Source: Streptomyces spinoverrucosus
GTDB taxonomy: Bacteria; Actinomycetota; Actinomycetes; Streptomycetales; Streptomycetaceae
Assembly: GCF_006539505.1 (NCBI RefSeq)
Contig: NZ_BJND01000037.1
Location: forward strand, 45,660 to 109,659
Direction: 5' to 3'
DNA: 64,000 bases
In this document: positions 43,379 to 52,082 of the stretch, in pieces
Layout of the letters: each line of letters begins with the position of its first letter
How positions within the stretch are numbered: position 1 is the stretch's first letter
Position numbers and translations under genes: made by a program
The notes under the pieces: generated by a model
What the model was told of the DNA's origin: nothing
Database searches by the model: none
The model's input: the letters and a program-made list of their open reading frames with translations, nothing else

Positions 43379-46375
43379 TCAGTCCGCGACCGCGTACGCC
43401 TCCACCGACCACAGCGAGTACCCGTACGCCGTCGCCCGCTTCTCGCCCTGCACGCGCACGTACGCCACGTCCCGCTCGTCCATCCGCAACTCCTCGCGGC
43501 CCCCGCGCCCGCCCCGCACCACCGCGGCCGTACGCCAGCGGCGGCCGTCCGCCGAGACCTGGATCCGGTACGCCGACGGATGCGCGTCCTGCCAGTGCAG
43601 CACCACCCGCCCGAGCCGCACCGGCCGGGCCAGCTCCACCTGCCACCAGGCGCCGTCCTCCACCGGCGACGACCAGCGTGTCCGCGGGTCCCCGTCGTTC
43701 GCCGCGGACGCCGGGAAGTCGGGCGTCTCGTCGGCGGAGGAACGGGCGGTGCCGGTGCGCGCCAGGTCGGGCCCGGCGGTCCGCGGGAAGGTGCGCAGCG
43801 TGAGGGTGCGGGACACCTCCCCGAACGCGAGCCGGATGTCGTACGACCGCACAGGCGTCCCCTCCGGCACGGTCACCTCGACCGGCACCTCGACCGACGC
43901 CCCGCGCGGCAGCGTCAGGGCATCGCCCGGGACGCGTACCTCGATGCCTTTCGGTGCCTCGACGGTGAGCCGGTCCCGCACATCGGCGGGCCTGAGCGCG
44001 CTCAACCGGGCCGTCAGCAGCCGCGTCCCGCCGATCTCCGCGTCCGCCGTGCCGGGCAACTCCAGCGCGGCGGCGGGCGAGTCGGCGTACCAGGGCACCA
44101 GATGCCGTACCCGGCCGGGCGCCGGGCCGGTGACGCGGACGGCGTCGGCGCGCAGGCGCGCGGTCAGCTCGGTGGCGCCCGAGGCGTCCAGCGCGCCGAC
44201 CCGCCGCCAGCCCGCGCCGGGCACCCGGGCCTCGACCGTCCCCTGCGTGCCGGGGGCGGCCAGGACGGTCACCGTGGCGAGCGTGCGGGTGTGCGGGAAG
44301 CGGACGGTGCGGCCGTCGCCCCCGCCGCCCCGGTCCGCATCCGGCTCGGCGTCGAGGCCCGCCCAGCTCTCGTACGCCCGCTGCGCCCGCGCCAGGAACG
44401 GGTCCAGCACGCCCTCGCCGACCGTCACTCGCGCCGCGCCCAGCCGTTCGCGCAGCTCGCCGAGGGTGCGGTACGCCGTCCAAGCCGCCGTCGGGTCGCC
44501 GGTGCGCAGGGCTTCGAGCATGTCGAGCGCGACGAGGCCTGCGTCGCCGTAGCGGGCCAGCTGCTGGGTCCACGGGGTGACTTCGAGGGCGAGCGGGGTG
44601 CCGGAGAGGCGGGCCGGGGTCTCGCGCATCACGGTGAAGGCGGCGCGGAGGCGGTCTTGGGCGGGGTTGCGCGTCTGCTCGGCCGCTGTGTCGTCGGTGG
44701 TGGCCCGCTTCTGCCTGTTCGCTGTGTCGTCTGTGGTCGGCCGTTTCTGCCCGGCCGCTGTGCCGTCCGTGGCCTCCTGCTCGCGCCCGGCCGCTGTGCC
44801 GTCCGTGCCCGTCTGCTCCCGCCAGAACGCCTCCATCAGCGGCCGCAGATACGCCGACTCCTCCCCGCCCAGGACCGAGGACGCGCCGTTGCCCGCGAGG
44901 GCGGTCAGGGCCTCGGCGCGGCGTTCGTCGCCTGCCGCGAGGTCGGCGAGGGCGGCCCGCCAGGACTCCTGGGGGCGGTACGAGCGCGGGTTCCAGGCGA
45001 AGTCGGCGGCGGTGAACAGGGGGATGCGGGAGGCCTCGGCCTGTGCCATGGCGTTGGCGAGGAGGGCGGCCGAACCGGCGGCGACGGCGGGTTCGCGCCC
45101 CGTGTAGGGGCCGAGGAAGACGCGGTCCTGGGCGTAGTCGTTGACCGGGTAGTTGTCCACGGTGACCAGCGGGTGCCGGAACACCTCGCGGGCGGTGGCA
45201 AGTTCGCGCCCGGTGATGGTGCGCGGCACCACCCCCACGCCCGTCCACGCCACCTGCACACCCGCGTCCAGCGCACCCGCCAGCTCCCGCCGGTACTCGG
45301 TGGCGCCGTCCTGGTAGTACTCGGTCGGCATCAAGGTGAGCGCTGCGGCGTCGGGGTGGCGGTGGGCCAGGTACCGCGCCACGGCGTTCGCCACGCGCGC
45401 GTGCGCCTGTGCCGCCGCCTTCGGCCCCGACCCGAACCGCTCCGCGTCCGCCTCGCAGTGCCACTCGCTGTAGCTGACATCCTGGAACTGCAGCTGGAAC
45501 GCCCGGAACCCGAGCGCCCACATCGCCTCGATCTTCCGGGTCAGCGCCTTGACGTCCGCGTCCGAGGACAGGCACATGGCCTGCCCCGGGGCCACCGCCC
45601 AGCCGAGCGTGACGTGGTTGCGCCGCGCCCGCTCCGCCAGCTCCCGGAACTCCGCCCGCTGCCCGGCCGGGTAGGGCTCACGCCAGCGCGCCTGCCGGTA
45701 GAGGTCGGCGCCGGGGGCGTACAGATAACGGTTCTGCTTGGTGCGACCCATGAAGTCCAGCTGGGCCAGCCGCTGTTCTCGGGTCCACGGTTCGCCGTAG
45801 AAGCCCTCGGTGGTGCCGCGTACGGCGGTGCCGGGCCAGTCGCGGACGACCGCGCCCGCGATCGTGCCGTCGGGGCGCATGAGTCGGCGCAGGGTCTGGA
45901 CGGCGTGGAAGAGGCCGTCCGGGCCGGTGCCGGTGAGGGTGACGGTGTCGCCGTCGACGGTGAGCTCGTAGCCGCCGGAGGGGAGGTCACGGTCGGGGGT
46001 TTGCGTCCCGGCGTGGACGACGAGGGTGCCCGGCGGGACGGGATCGCCGGTGGTGGTGATCCGGCGGGCGCCGGCCTGCCGTAGCAGGGTGCGCAGGGCC
46101 TGGACGGCGTACGGATCGGCCGTCGGGCCGGTCCGGAGGGCGATCTCGTCGGTGACGGTGGCCGGGGTGCCGGTCCGGCGCAGGGAGTGGGGGCGGGGCC
46201 AGACGGAGGGGTTTTCGGCATCGGCGGTTGGGGACGTCAGGGAAGTTGGTGAGGTTGGTGAGGCCAGTGGGGCCGCCTGGGCGGTGGGGGTGGAGCCCAG
46301 GGTTCCGGCAGTGCCGGTCCCCGCCACCACGGCGAACGCCAGCGCGACCGCTCCCCGTCCGTGCCGCAGCCGCAC
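43379..46375 (-). CDS. Secreted GH84-like beta-N-acetylglucosaminidase/hyaluronidase-type protein
   Basis: A 998-residue protein. GTG 46375 is chosen for AACGAGGAGG upstream and the signal peptide that follows (HGRGAVALAFAVVAGTG, ending near AQA). The N-terminal GH20-like domain occupies about 75-190. The GH84 barrel starts with TTEGFYGEPWTREQRLAQLD, then RTKQNRYLYAPG. The site usually read as Asp-Asp appears as LQFQDVSYSEWHC near residue 315: the first catalytic Asp is Gln. A low-complexity insert of TTDDTA repeats sits near 480-520. C-terminal beta domains end in an F5/8-type (discoidin-like) module (SAANDGDPRTRWSS, VLHWQDAHPSAY). It is secreted and binds glycans. Activity is uncertain because of the changed pair. 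Confidence 0.83.
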   Translation of the reverse strand: MRLRHGRGAVALAFAVVAGTGTAGTLGSTPTAQAAPLASPTSPTSLTSPTADAENPSVWPRPHSLRRTGTPATVTDEIALRTGPTADPYAVQALRTLLRQAGARRITTTGDPVPPGTLVVHAGTQTPDRDLPSGGYELTVDGDTVTLTGTGPDGLFHAVQTLRRLMRPDGTIAGAVVRDWPGTAVRGTTEGFYGEPWTREQRLAQLDFMGRTKQNRYLYAPGADLYRQARWREPYPAGQRAEFRELAERARRNHVTLGWAVAPGQAMCLSSDADVKALTRKIEAMWALGFRAFQLQFQDVSYSEWHCEADAERFGSGPKAAAQAHARVANAVARYLAHRHPDAAALTLMPTEYYQDGATEYRRELAGALDAGVQVAWTGVGVVPRTITGRELATAREVFRHPLVTVDNYPVNDYAQDRVFLGPYTGREPAVAAGSAALLANAMAQAEASRIPLFTAADFAWNPRSYRPQESWRAALADLAAGDERRAEALTALAGNGASSVLGGEESAYLRPLMEAFWREQTGTDGTAAGREQEATDGTAAGQKRPTTDDTANRQKRATTDDTAAEQTRNPAQDRLRAAFTVMRETPARLSGTPLALEVTPWTQQLARYGDAGLVALDMLEALRTGDPTAAWTAYRTLGELRERLGAARVTVGEGVLDPFLARAQRAYESWAGLDAEPDADRGGGGDGRTVRFPHTRTLATVTVLAAPGTQGTVEARVPGAGWRRVGALDASGATELTARLRADAVRVTGPAPGRVRHLVPWYADSPAAALELPGTADAEIGGTRLLTARLSALRPADVRDRLTVEAPKGIEVRVPGDALTLPRGASVEVPVEVTVPEGTPVRSYDIRLAFGEVSRTLTLRTFPRTAGPDLARTGTARSSADETPDFPASAANDGDPRTRWSSPVEDGAWWQVELARPVRLGRVVLHWQDAHPSAYRIQVSADGRRWRTAAVVRGGRGGREELRMDERDVAYVRVQGEKRATAYGYSLWSVEAYAVAD

Positions 46376-46621
46376 ACGCCCTCCTCGTTGTCGTCCGCCT
46401 CTTCCCATGTCCGCGTCAGGGAGAGATCGAGCCCACCATCCGCCGCGGGGAGTGTCAACGGGAGTGGCCGTCATGTGTTGTTTGTCGGAACCTGGAGCGA
46501 GTGGGTGCGTACGGAATGTGACGAGAACGACCTTCTTCGTCTTGGGGGCGTCTGGCCTCGCGCTCATTGGGTAGGGCTGCGATGACCCACTCGACTCCAG
46601 CGACTCGACAAGGAGCCCCCC

Positions 46622-46939
46622 GTGGCCGCATCGGCACACCTTCTGCTGTCCGCCCTCTCCGACGACACGCCCCGTTCCGACGGAGGCGCCCGCTCCAAAC
46701 GCACCTCGGCGCCCGGGGACACGCCCCGTTCCAAACGCACGCCGTTCCCGCGGCAAGCGGAGCCGTCCTCTCCCGAAGGAGCCTCCGTCGATCCGGATCT
46801 CGCGCACGTGTGCGTCTTCAGCGCGGAGGGCGCCTGCACCGAGGCTCCGCTGACCAGCGAACCCCCGCTGCCCGACGCCGAACCCCTCACCAGCGAGCCG
46901 CCCCTCGCCGTCCCGGACGCCGACTGCACGAGGCCGTAG
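46622..46939 (+). CDS. Hypothetical small protein upstream of malQ
   Basis: A possible 105-residue protein with a GTG start and AAGGAG 7-12 nt upstream. It is Ser/Pro/Asp/Glu-rich, with repeats DTPRSKRT and PLTSEPPLP. One internal segment, LAHVCVFSAEGACTEAPL, has two Cys. No signal peptide or domain is seen. Its stop (TAG) overlaps the first unit of the 38-bp tandem repeat. It could be a real coupled leader gene for malQ or a chance frame in GC-rich DNA. Confidence 0.35.
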   Translation: MAASAHLLLSALSDDTPRSDGGARSKRTSAPGDTPRSKRTPFPRQAEPSSPEGASVDPDLAHVCVFSAEGACTEAPLTSEPPLPDAEPLTSEPPLAVPDADCTRP

Positions 46940-47022
46940 ATGACCGCTCCCCGGACGCCGACTGCACGAGGCCGTAGATGACCGCTCCCCGGACGCCGAC
47001 CCCACGAGGCCGTAGATGATCG
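46915..47022 (+). repeat. 38-bp tandem repeat overlapping the malQ start
   Basis: Three copies start at 46915, 46953 and 46991, the first two identical and the third diverging near its end. Each contains GAGGCCGTAGATGA, that is a stop TAG followed at once by ATG. The ATG of the third copy is the malQ start, so the two earlier ATGs are duplicated start regions. Confidence 0.88.
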
Positions 47023-49169
47023 CGCCGCGCCCGGGCGAGACTCCCGGCGACTCACCGGGCGAAGACCTGTGCCGGCTCGCGGAGTCGTACGGCGTCGCCC
47101 CCTCCTACAGCCCCTCCCCGGACCGCACGGTCACCGCCTCGGCCGCCGCGCTCACCCGGACCCTGGCAGCGCTCGGCGTCGACGCGAGCACGCCCGAGGC
47201 CACGCGCGCCGCGCTCGCCGCCCGCCGCGCCGAACTGCGCGAGCGGCTGCTGCCACCGACCGTCGTCTGCTGGGGCGACGCCGCGCCCGCCGCCCTCGCC
47301 GGGCTGCCCGAGGGCACCCGGCTGCGGATCGAGACCGAGCAGGGCGAGACCCGCGACACCGCCGAGCACCTCCCGCCCGGCGTCCACCGCCTCACCGCCA
47401 CCGCACCCGACGGCCGGACCGCCGACGCCCACCTCATCGCCGCCCCGCCCCGGCTGCCCACGCCGGCGACACGCTCGTACGGCCTGATGGTCCAGCTCTA
47501 CTCCCTGCTCTCGCAGCGCTCCTGGGGCATGGGCGACCTCGGCGACCTCGACGAACTCACCGCCTGGGCCGGCCGCTCCCTCGGCGCCGGATTCGTCCAG
47601 GTCAACCCGCTGCACGCGGCCGTGCCCGGTGCCCCCACCGACCCCTCCCCGTACCGCCCCTCCTCCCGCCGCTTCCCCGACCCCGTGCATCTGCGGATCG
47701 AGGCCATCCCCGAGTACGCGTACGTCGGCGACCGAGAGCGGGTGCGCGCGCTCGCCGAACGGGCCGACCGGCTGCGGGAGTCGGTGCTGGAGAAGGGCGC
47801 GTTGATCGACCGGGACGCGGTGTGGGAGCTGAAGCGGGAAACGCTGGAACTCGTGGCGGACGTTCCTCTCGGGCCCGGCAGACGCGCCGCCTACTGCGAC
47901 TACCTCGCCGAGCAGGGCGAGGCCCTGGAGGACCACGCCACCTGGTGCGCGCTGGCCGAGGTGCACGGGCCCGACTGGCACACCTGGCCGGACGGTCTGC
48001 GTAACCCTCGGTCGGCTGAAACCGCCCGCGCCCGGCGGGAGTTGATGGACCGCGTCGACTTCCACTCCCGCCTCGCCTGGCTCACCGACGCCCAGCTCAC
48101 CGCCGCACAGCGCACCGCGCGCGAGGCGGTGATGCCGGTCGGGATCGTGCACGACCTCGCGGTCGGCGTGCACCCCAGGGGCGCCGACGCCTGGGCGCAG
48201 CAGCGGTACTTCGCCGCCGGGATGTCCGTGGGCGCCCCGCCGGACGCTTTCAACGCCCGCGGCCAGGACTGGGGCCTGCCGCCGTGGCGCCCGGACCGGC
48301 TGGCCGAGTCCGGGTACGCGCCGTTCCGGGGATTGCTGCGCGGCCTGTTCGGCTACGCGGGCGCCCTGCGCATCGACCACGTGATGGGCCTGTTCCGGCT
48401 GTGGTGGGTGCCGGTGGGGCTGCCGCCCACGGAGGGGACGTACGTCCGCTACGACGCCGAGGCCATGCTGGCCGTGCTGGTGCTGGAGGCCTCCCGGGCC
48501 GGGGCGATGGTGATCGGCGAGGACCTGGGGACCGTGGAGCCGGGGGTGCGGGAAGCGCTGCGGGAGCGGGGGGTGTTCGGCACGTCGGTGCTGTGGTTCG
48601 AGCGGGACTGGGACGGCGACGGCCGTCCGCTGCCGCCCGACCGCTGGCGCGCCGACTGCCTGGCCACCGCCACGACCCATGACCTGCCGCCCACCGCGGC
48701 CCGGCTGACCGGCGAACACGTCGAACTCCGCGACCGGCTCGGCCTGCTCGCCCGCCCTGTGGACGTGGAGCGGGGGGACGCGGCCGCCGATACGGGGGAA
48801 TGGCTGGCGCTGCTCGCCCGGCTCGGTCTGCTGCGGGGGACGGGCGGCGGGCTCGGTGCGGGGGAGGAGGAGGCCGAGGTCCAGGCCGTCCATCGCTTCC
48901 TGCTGCGTACGCCGGCCCGGATGATCGGCGTGTGGCTGCCCGACGGGGTGGGGGATCGGCGGCCGCAGAATCTGCCGGGGACGTGGGACGAGTATCCGAA
49001 CTGGCGGTTGCCGATCGCGGATGCGGAGGGGCGCGTGGTGACGTTGGAAGGGTTGGCGACTTCTGCGCGGTTGCGGGGGTTGGTGGAGGTGGTGCGGGGG
49101 GACGGTGCTCAGGGCGGGATTGGAGCCGGCGGTGGGGGCGACCCCGGGGCGGCGTTTGCCCTTCCTTGA
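47016..49169 (+). CDS. malQ: 4-alpha-glucanotransferase MalQ (GH77)
   Basis: A 717-residue amylomaltase that transfers alpha-1,4-glucan chains in maltodextrin and glycogen metabolism. A CBM-like N-terminal part (about 1-140) is followed by the GH77 barrel. YGLMVQLYSLLSQRSWGMGD marks the start, RIDHVMGLF holds the nucleophile Asp, VIGEDLGTVE the acid/base Glu, and TTHDLPP the third Asp. The C-terminus ends in a Gly/Ala-rich tail (GIGAGGGGDPGAAFALP) beyond the family core. That tail lies in GC-drifted sequence and may be a recent extension. It is cytoplasmic. The start lies in a tandem repeat with no obvious Shine-Dalgarno. Confidence 0.92.
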   Translation: MIAPRPGETPGDSPGEDLCRLAESYGVAPSYSPSPDRTVTASAAALTRTLAALGVDASTPEATRAALAARRAELRERLLPPTVVCWGDAAPAALAGLPEGTRLRIETEQGETRDTAEHLPPGVHRLTATAPDGRTADAHLIAAPPRLPTPATRSYGLMVQLYSLLSQRSWGMGDLGDLDELTAWAGRSLGAGFVQVNPLHAAVPGAPTDPSPYRPSSRRFPDPVHLRIEAIPEYAYVGDRERVRALAERADRLRESVLEKGALIDRDAVWELKRETLELVADVPLGPGRRAAYCDYLAEQGEALEDHATWCALAEVHGPDWHTWPDGLRNPRSAETARARRELMDRVDFHSRLAWLTDAQLTAAQRTAREAVMPVGIVHDLAVGVHPRGADAWAQQRYFAAGMSVGAPPDAFNARGQDWGLPPWRPDRLAESGYAPFRGLLRGLFGYAGALRIDHVMGLFRLWWVPVGLPPTEGTYVRYDAEAMLAVLVLEASRAGAMVIGEDLGTVEPGVREALRERGVFGTSVLWFERDWDGDGRPLPPDRWRADCLATATTHDLPPTAARLTGEHVELRDRLGLLARPVDVERGDAAADTGEWLALLARLGLLRGTGGGLGAGEEEAEVQAVHRFLLRTPARMIGVWLPDGVGDRRPQNLPGTWDEYPNWRLPIADAEGRVVTLEGLATSARLRGLVEVVRGDGAQGGIGAGGGGDPGAAFALP

Positions 49170-49235
49170 CGGTCCCGCGCCTCATACGGCACCCCGGGCG
49201 CGCGGCCCCACCCGGCGTTCGATACTTTTGGCACC

Positions 49236-49511
49236 GTGGACAAGAAGAACGCCCTGCGCGCCGGCGCCCTGGCCGCCGGTACGACGCTGATGATGCTGCT
49301 CATGTCGTCCCCCGCGCTCGCGCTCACGCGTGACGACGGCGACGACCCCGGCACGGGCCTGAGCGTCATCGAGACGCTGGGTTGGTTCGTGATTGCCCCG
49401 ATCGTGATCTTCGCGGTCATCGCGGGCCTGGTGATGGTGCTGGACAAGTCCCACAAGCAGAGGGACACGACCACGTCCAACATCACGACCAAGGCCGACG
49501 CGAAGGCCTGA
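49236..49511 (+). CDS. Small membrane protein
   Basis: A 91-residue protein. The GTG start is followed by an export or anchor segment (RAGALAAGTTLMMLLMSSPA), an Asp/Gly-rich loop (TRDDGDDPGTG), then a membrane helix (WFVIAPIVIFAVIAGLVMVL) and a cytoplasmic Lys/Thr-rich tail (KSHKQRDTTTSN). No function is known to me. It stands alone between malQ and tetR. Confidence 0.8.
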   Translation: MDKKNALRAGALAAGTTLMMLLMSSPALALTRDDGDDPGTGLSVIETLGWFVIAPIVIFAVIAGLVMVLDKSHKQRDTTTSNITTKADAKA

Positions 49512-49613
49512 CCGCAGGTCTCCACCGCTGCCGAGGGCGCCGTTCTCGTCGTACGTCGATGAGGTCGGCGCCTTCGGCATGTCCGGACGCCGGTGTCAGT
49601 GGGCGGCGGGACG

Positions 49614-50195
49614 TCAGGGGCTCGGCGCGGTGAGGTAGCGCTGGATGGTGGGTGCCAGCCAGGCAACGATCTCCTGGCGGACGAGCGCCGTCGCGGGCGG
49701 GAACCGCAGGACGTAACGGGTGAGCGCCAGCCCCAGCACCTGCGTCGCACAGAGCGCGGCCCGCGTGGGCACCTGCTCGGGGTCGGGACAGACCTGCTGG
49801 GCAACCGGCAGCAGCTGATCCCGGAAGATGCCCTGCATCCGCTCGGCCCCGGCCTGATTCGTCACGCCGACCCGGAGTAGGGCGGTGAGTACCTCGTTGT
49901 CCTCCCACATGTCGAGGAAGTGCGCGACGAGGGCGCGGCCGACGTCGGAGCGGGGGACTGTGCCGAGGTCGGGGAGCTTCAGATCGACGGCGACGGCGGC
50001 CGCGAAGAGGCCCTCCTTGTTGCCGTAGTAGCGCATGACCATCGACGGGTCGATGTTCGCGTCCTTGGCGATGGCCCGGATGGTGGCGCGCTCGTATCCG
50101 TCGGCGGCGAAGCGCTCGCGGGCGGCGTCGAGGATGGCGGTGCGGGTGGCGTCGGAGCGGCGGGGGGTGGGCGGAGGGGGTGGGGTGTCTGGCAT
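49614..50195 (-). CDS. TetR-family transcriptional regulator
   Basis: A 193-residue regulator. The HTH is at about residues 20-65 (AARERFAADGYERATIRAIA, then SMVMRYYGNKEGLFAAAV). The C-terminal ligand domain is helical. The ATG at 50195 abuts the first unit of the 14-bp repeat array, so its own expression is controlled from the array. It is divergent from the FAD monooxygenase gene, the usual layout of a TetR repressor and its target. Confidence 0.92.
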   Translation of the reverse strand: MPDTPPPPPTPRRSDATRTAILDAARERFAADGYERATIRAIAKDANIDPSMVMRYYGNKEGLFAAAVAVDLKLPDLGTVPRSDVGRALVAHFLDMWEDNEVLTALLRVGVTNQAGAERMQGIFRDQLLPVAQQVCPDPEQVPTRAALCATQVLGLALTRYVLRFPPATALVRQEIVAWLAPTIQRYLTAPSP

Positions 50196-50456
50196 GCCAA
50201 CGAGTGTAGGCCAACGGGTGTGGGCGAACCAGTGTTGGTCAACGGGTGTGGGGCTGGGCGGCGGCGGGTCGGCGTAGGTCAACGGGCGTAGGCCAACGGG
50301 TGTGGGCCAACATGTGTGGGTCGACGTGCGCAGGTGCCCTTGCAGGTCAATAAACGTAGGTCAACATCCGTAGGCAAACACTCGTAGGCCAACAACCGTT
50401 GACGGCGTCCATCTCAACGCCTACCGTTGCCAACAAGCGTTGACCAACACCCGTTG
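50196..50456. repeat. Array of 14-bp repeats between tetR and monooxygenase gene
   Basis: About 14 units of consensus GYCAACnnnYGTdG run in near-perfect 14-bp register: 50196-50251 (four), 50278-50333 (four), 50346-50401 (four) and 50429-50456 (two). Short degenerate gaps separate the blocks. The units near the monooxygenase are true dyads (CAAC-nnnn-GTTG, for example 50429-50456). Those nearer tetR have decayed right halves (GTGG, GTAG). The array fills the whole promoter region. It looks like a multiplied TetR operator. Confidence 0.85.
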
Positions 50457-50472
50457 GCATCAGGAGGCCAAG

Positions 50473-51948
50473 ATGAACGGCACCCCCGAAACCCCCGCTC
50501 ACGGCACCCCCCAAACCCCCCACCCCATCATCGTCGTCGGCTCCGGCCCCACCGGCCTCCTCCTGGCCGGCGACCTCGCCCACGCCGGCGTCCCCGTCAC
50601 CCTCCTCGAAAAGCGCCCCCAAGGCATCAGCAACCTCTCCCGCGCCTTCGGCGTCCACGCCCGCACCCTGGAGCAGCTCGACGCCCGCGGCCTCGCCGAC
50701 CCGCTGATCGCCACCGGCAGCACCATCACCGAGCTGCGCCTCTTCCGCCGCCTCTCGCTCGACCTGAGCACGCTGCCCTCCCGCTTCCCGTTCCTGCTCA
50801 TCACCCCGCAGTACGAGGTCGAGCGCCTGCTGGAGCGCCGGGCACGTGAGTTCGGCGTCGAGTTCGCCTACGAGAGCGAGGTCGTCGGCCTGCGCCAGGA
50901 CGACACCGGCGTGGACGTGGACGTACGCGGCGCGGACGGCACGGTCGTGACCCACCGCGCGGCATACGTCGTCGGCGCGGACGGCCACCGCAGTGCCGTC
51001 CGGCAGGCGCTCGGCCTGCCCTTCCCCGGCGTCTCCGTCATCAAGTCCCTCTTCCTCGCGGACGTCCGGCTCGCCGAGAAACCCGACACCGTCCTCACCG
51101 TCAACGGCGCGGGCGACGCCTTCGCGATGATCGCGAGCTTCGGCGACGGCTGGTACCGCGTCATGGGCTGGAACCGCCGCCGCGAGGTCGCCGACGACGC
51201 CCCGCTCGACCTCGACGAGGTCAAGGAGGTCACCCGCCGTGCCCTGGGCACCGACTACGGCATGCACGACGCCCGCTGGCTGTCCCGTTTCCACAGCGAC
51301 GAGCGCCAGGTGCCGCAATACGGGGTCGGTCGGGTCTTCCTCGCCGGCGACGCCGCGCACATCCACTCCCCGGCCGGCGGTCAGGGCATGAACACCGGTC
51401 TGCAGGACGCCGCCAACCTCGGTTGGAAGCTCGCCGCGACCCTCCAGGGCTGGGCGCCGCAGGGCCTGCTGGACACGTACCAGACCGAACGCCACCCGGT
51501 CGGCAAGGCGGTCCTGCGCAGCAGTGGCGGCCTGGTCCGCCTGGCCCGAGCACAGAGCCCCGTCCTACGCGCCACCCGCGCCCTGGTCTCCGCCTTCGCC
51601 AACGCGGCCGCCCCCGCCCGCCGCAAGGCCCTGGCCCAGATCTCCGGCATCGGCTACCGCTACCCGGCCCCCCGAGGCTCCCACCCCCTCACCGGCACCC
51701 GCGCCCCCGACGCCCCCCTCAACACCGGCCGCCTCTACGAATCCCTCCGCACCGGCCACTACCTCCTGATCACCCCGGCCCCCTACGAGCCACCGGCCAC
51801 CCCCCACACCAACCACCTGACGGTGGCCCACTGGACGGACACCCGCCGCACGACCCTCCTCATCCGCCCCGACGCCTACATCGCCTGGGCCACCGACGCC
51901 GCCACCCCCGCCACAATCGAGGCAGCCCTGACGGCGCACCTGGGCTGA
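50473..51948 (+). CDS. FAD-dependent aromatic monooxygenase
   Basis: A 491-residue class A flavoprotein hydroxylase (PheA/TetX/rifampicin-monooxygenase type). VVGSGPTGLLLAGDLAHAGV binds FAD, YVVGADGHRSAVR is the DG motif, and VFLAGDAAHIHSPAGGQGMN is the GD motif. A thioredoxin-like C-terminal domain follows. It hydroxylates an aromatic compound with NADPH and O2, either for catabolism or to inactivate a xenobiotic. ATG 50473 has AGGAGG 5 nt upstream. It is controlled by the divergent TetR. Confidence 0.92.
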   Translation: MNGTPETPAHGTPQTPHPIIVVGSGPTGLLLAGDLAHAGVPVTLLEKRPQGISNLSRAFGVHARTLEQLDARGLADPLIATGSTITELRLFRRLSLDLSTLPSRFPFLLITPQYEVERLLERRAREFGVEFAYESEVVGLRQDDTGVDVDVRGADGTVVTHRAAYVVGADGHRSAVRQALGLPFPGVSVIKSLFLADVRLAEKPDTVLTVNGAGDAFAMIASFGDGWYRVMGWNRRREVADDAPLDLDEVKEVTRRALGTDYGMHDARWLSRFHSDERQVPQYGVGRVFLAGDAAHIHSPAGGQGMNTGLQDAANLGWKLAATLQGWAPQGLLDTYQTERHPVGKAVLRSSGGLVRLARAQSPVLRATRALVSAFANAAAPARRKALAQISGIGYRYPAPRGSHPLTGTRAPDAPLNTGRLYESLRTGHYLLITPAPYEPPATPHTNHLTVAHWTDTRRTTLLIRPDAYIAWATDAATPATIEAALTAHLG

Positions 51949-51965
51949 AGGCGAGCGGTCCCTGG

Positions 51966-51988
51966 GTAAATAATTCAGATTTACTGAA
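51966..51988. promoter_or_regulatory. Overlapping inverted repeats upstream of the EamA transporter gene
   Basis: GTAAAT (51966-51971) with ATTTAC (51979-51984), and TTCAG (51974-51978) with CTGAA (51984-51988), share an AT-rich centre. This is the only strongly AT-rich spot here and probably marks the promoter or a regulator site. LysR encoded downstream is a candidate binder. Confidence 0.5.
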
Positions 51989-52082
51989 AAGAACCGTCGA
52001 AAAGATTCGATGGACCTGACGGATAGCTCGCTGGGACGGTGGATCCGACGACATGATCACCCGACCCAGCGAAAGGACCTCC

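Noticed and set aside
43331..46084. A 917-residue open frame on the plus strand
   Set aside because: Antisense to the GH84-like gene, with no domain and a shadow-type composition.
46564..47055. A minus-strand frame of 163 residues before the GH84 gene
   Set aside because: Composition is shadow-like and the GH84 gene has a clear start with AACGAGGAGG at 46375. The region upstream belongs to the malQ leader.
50196..50456. CRISPR array
   Set aside because: Repeats are 14 bp, contiguous, degenerate and without spacers, and no cas gene is near. They are better explained as multiplied operators.
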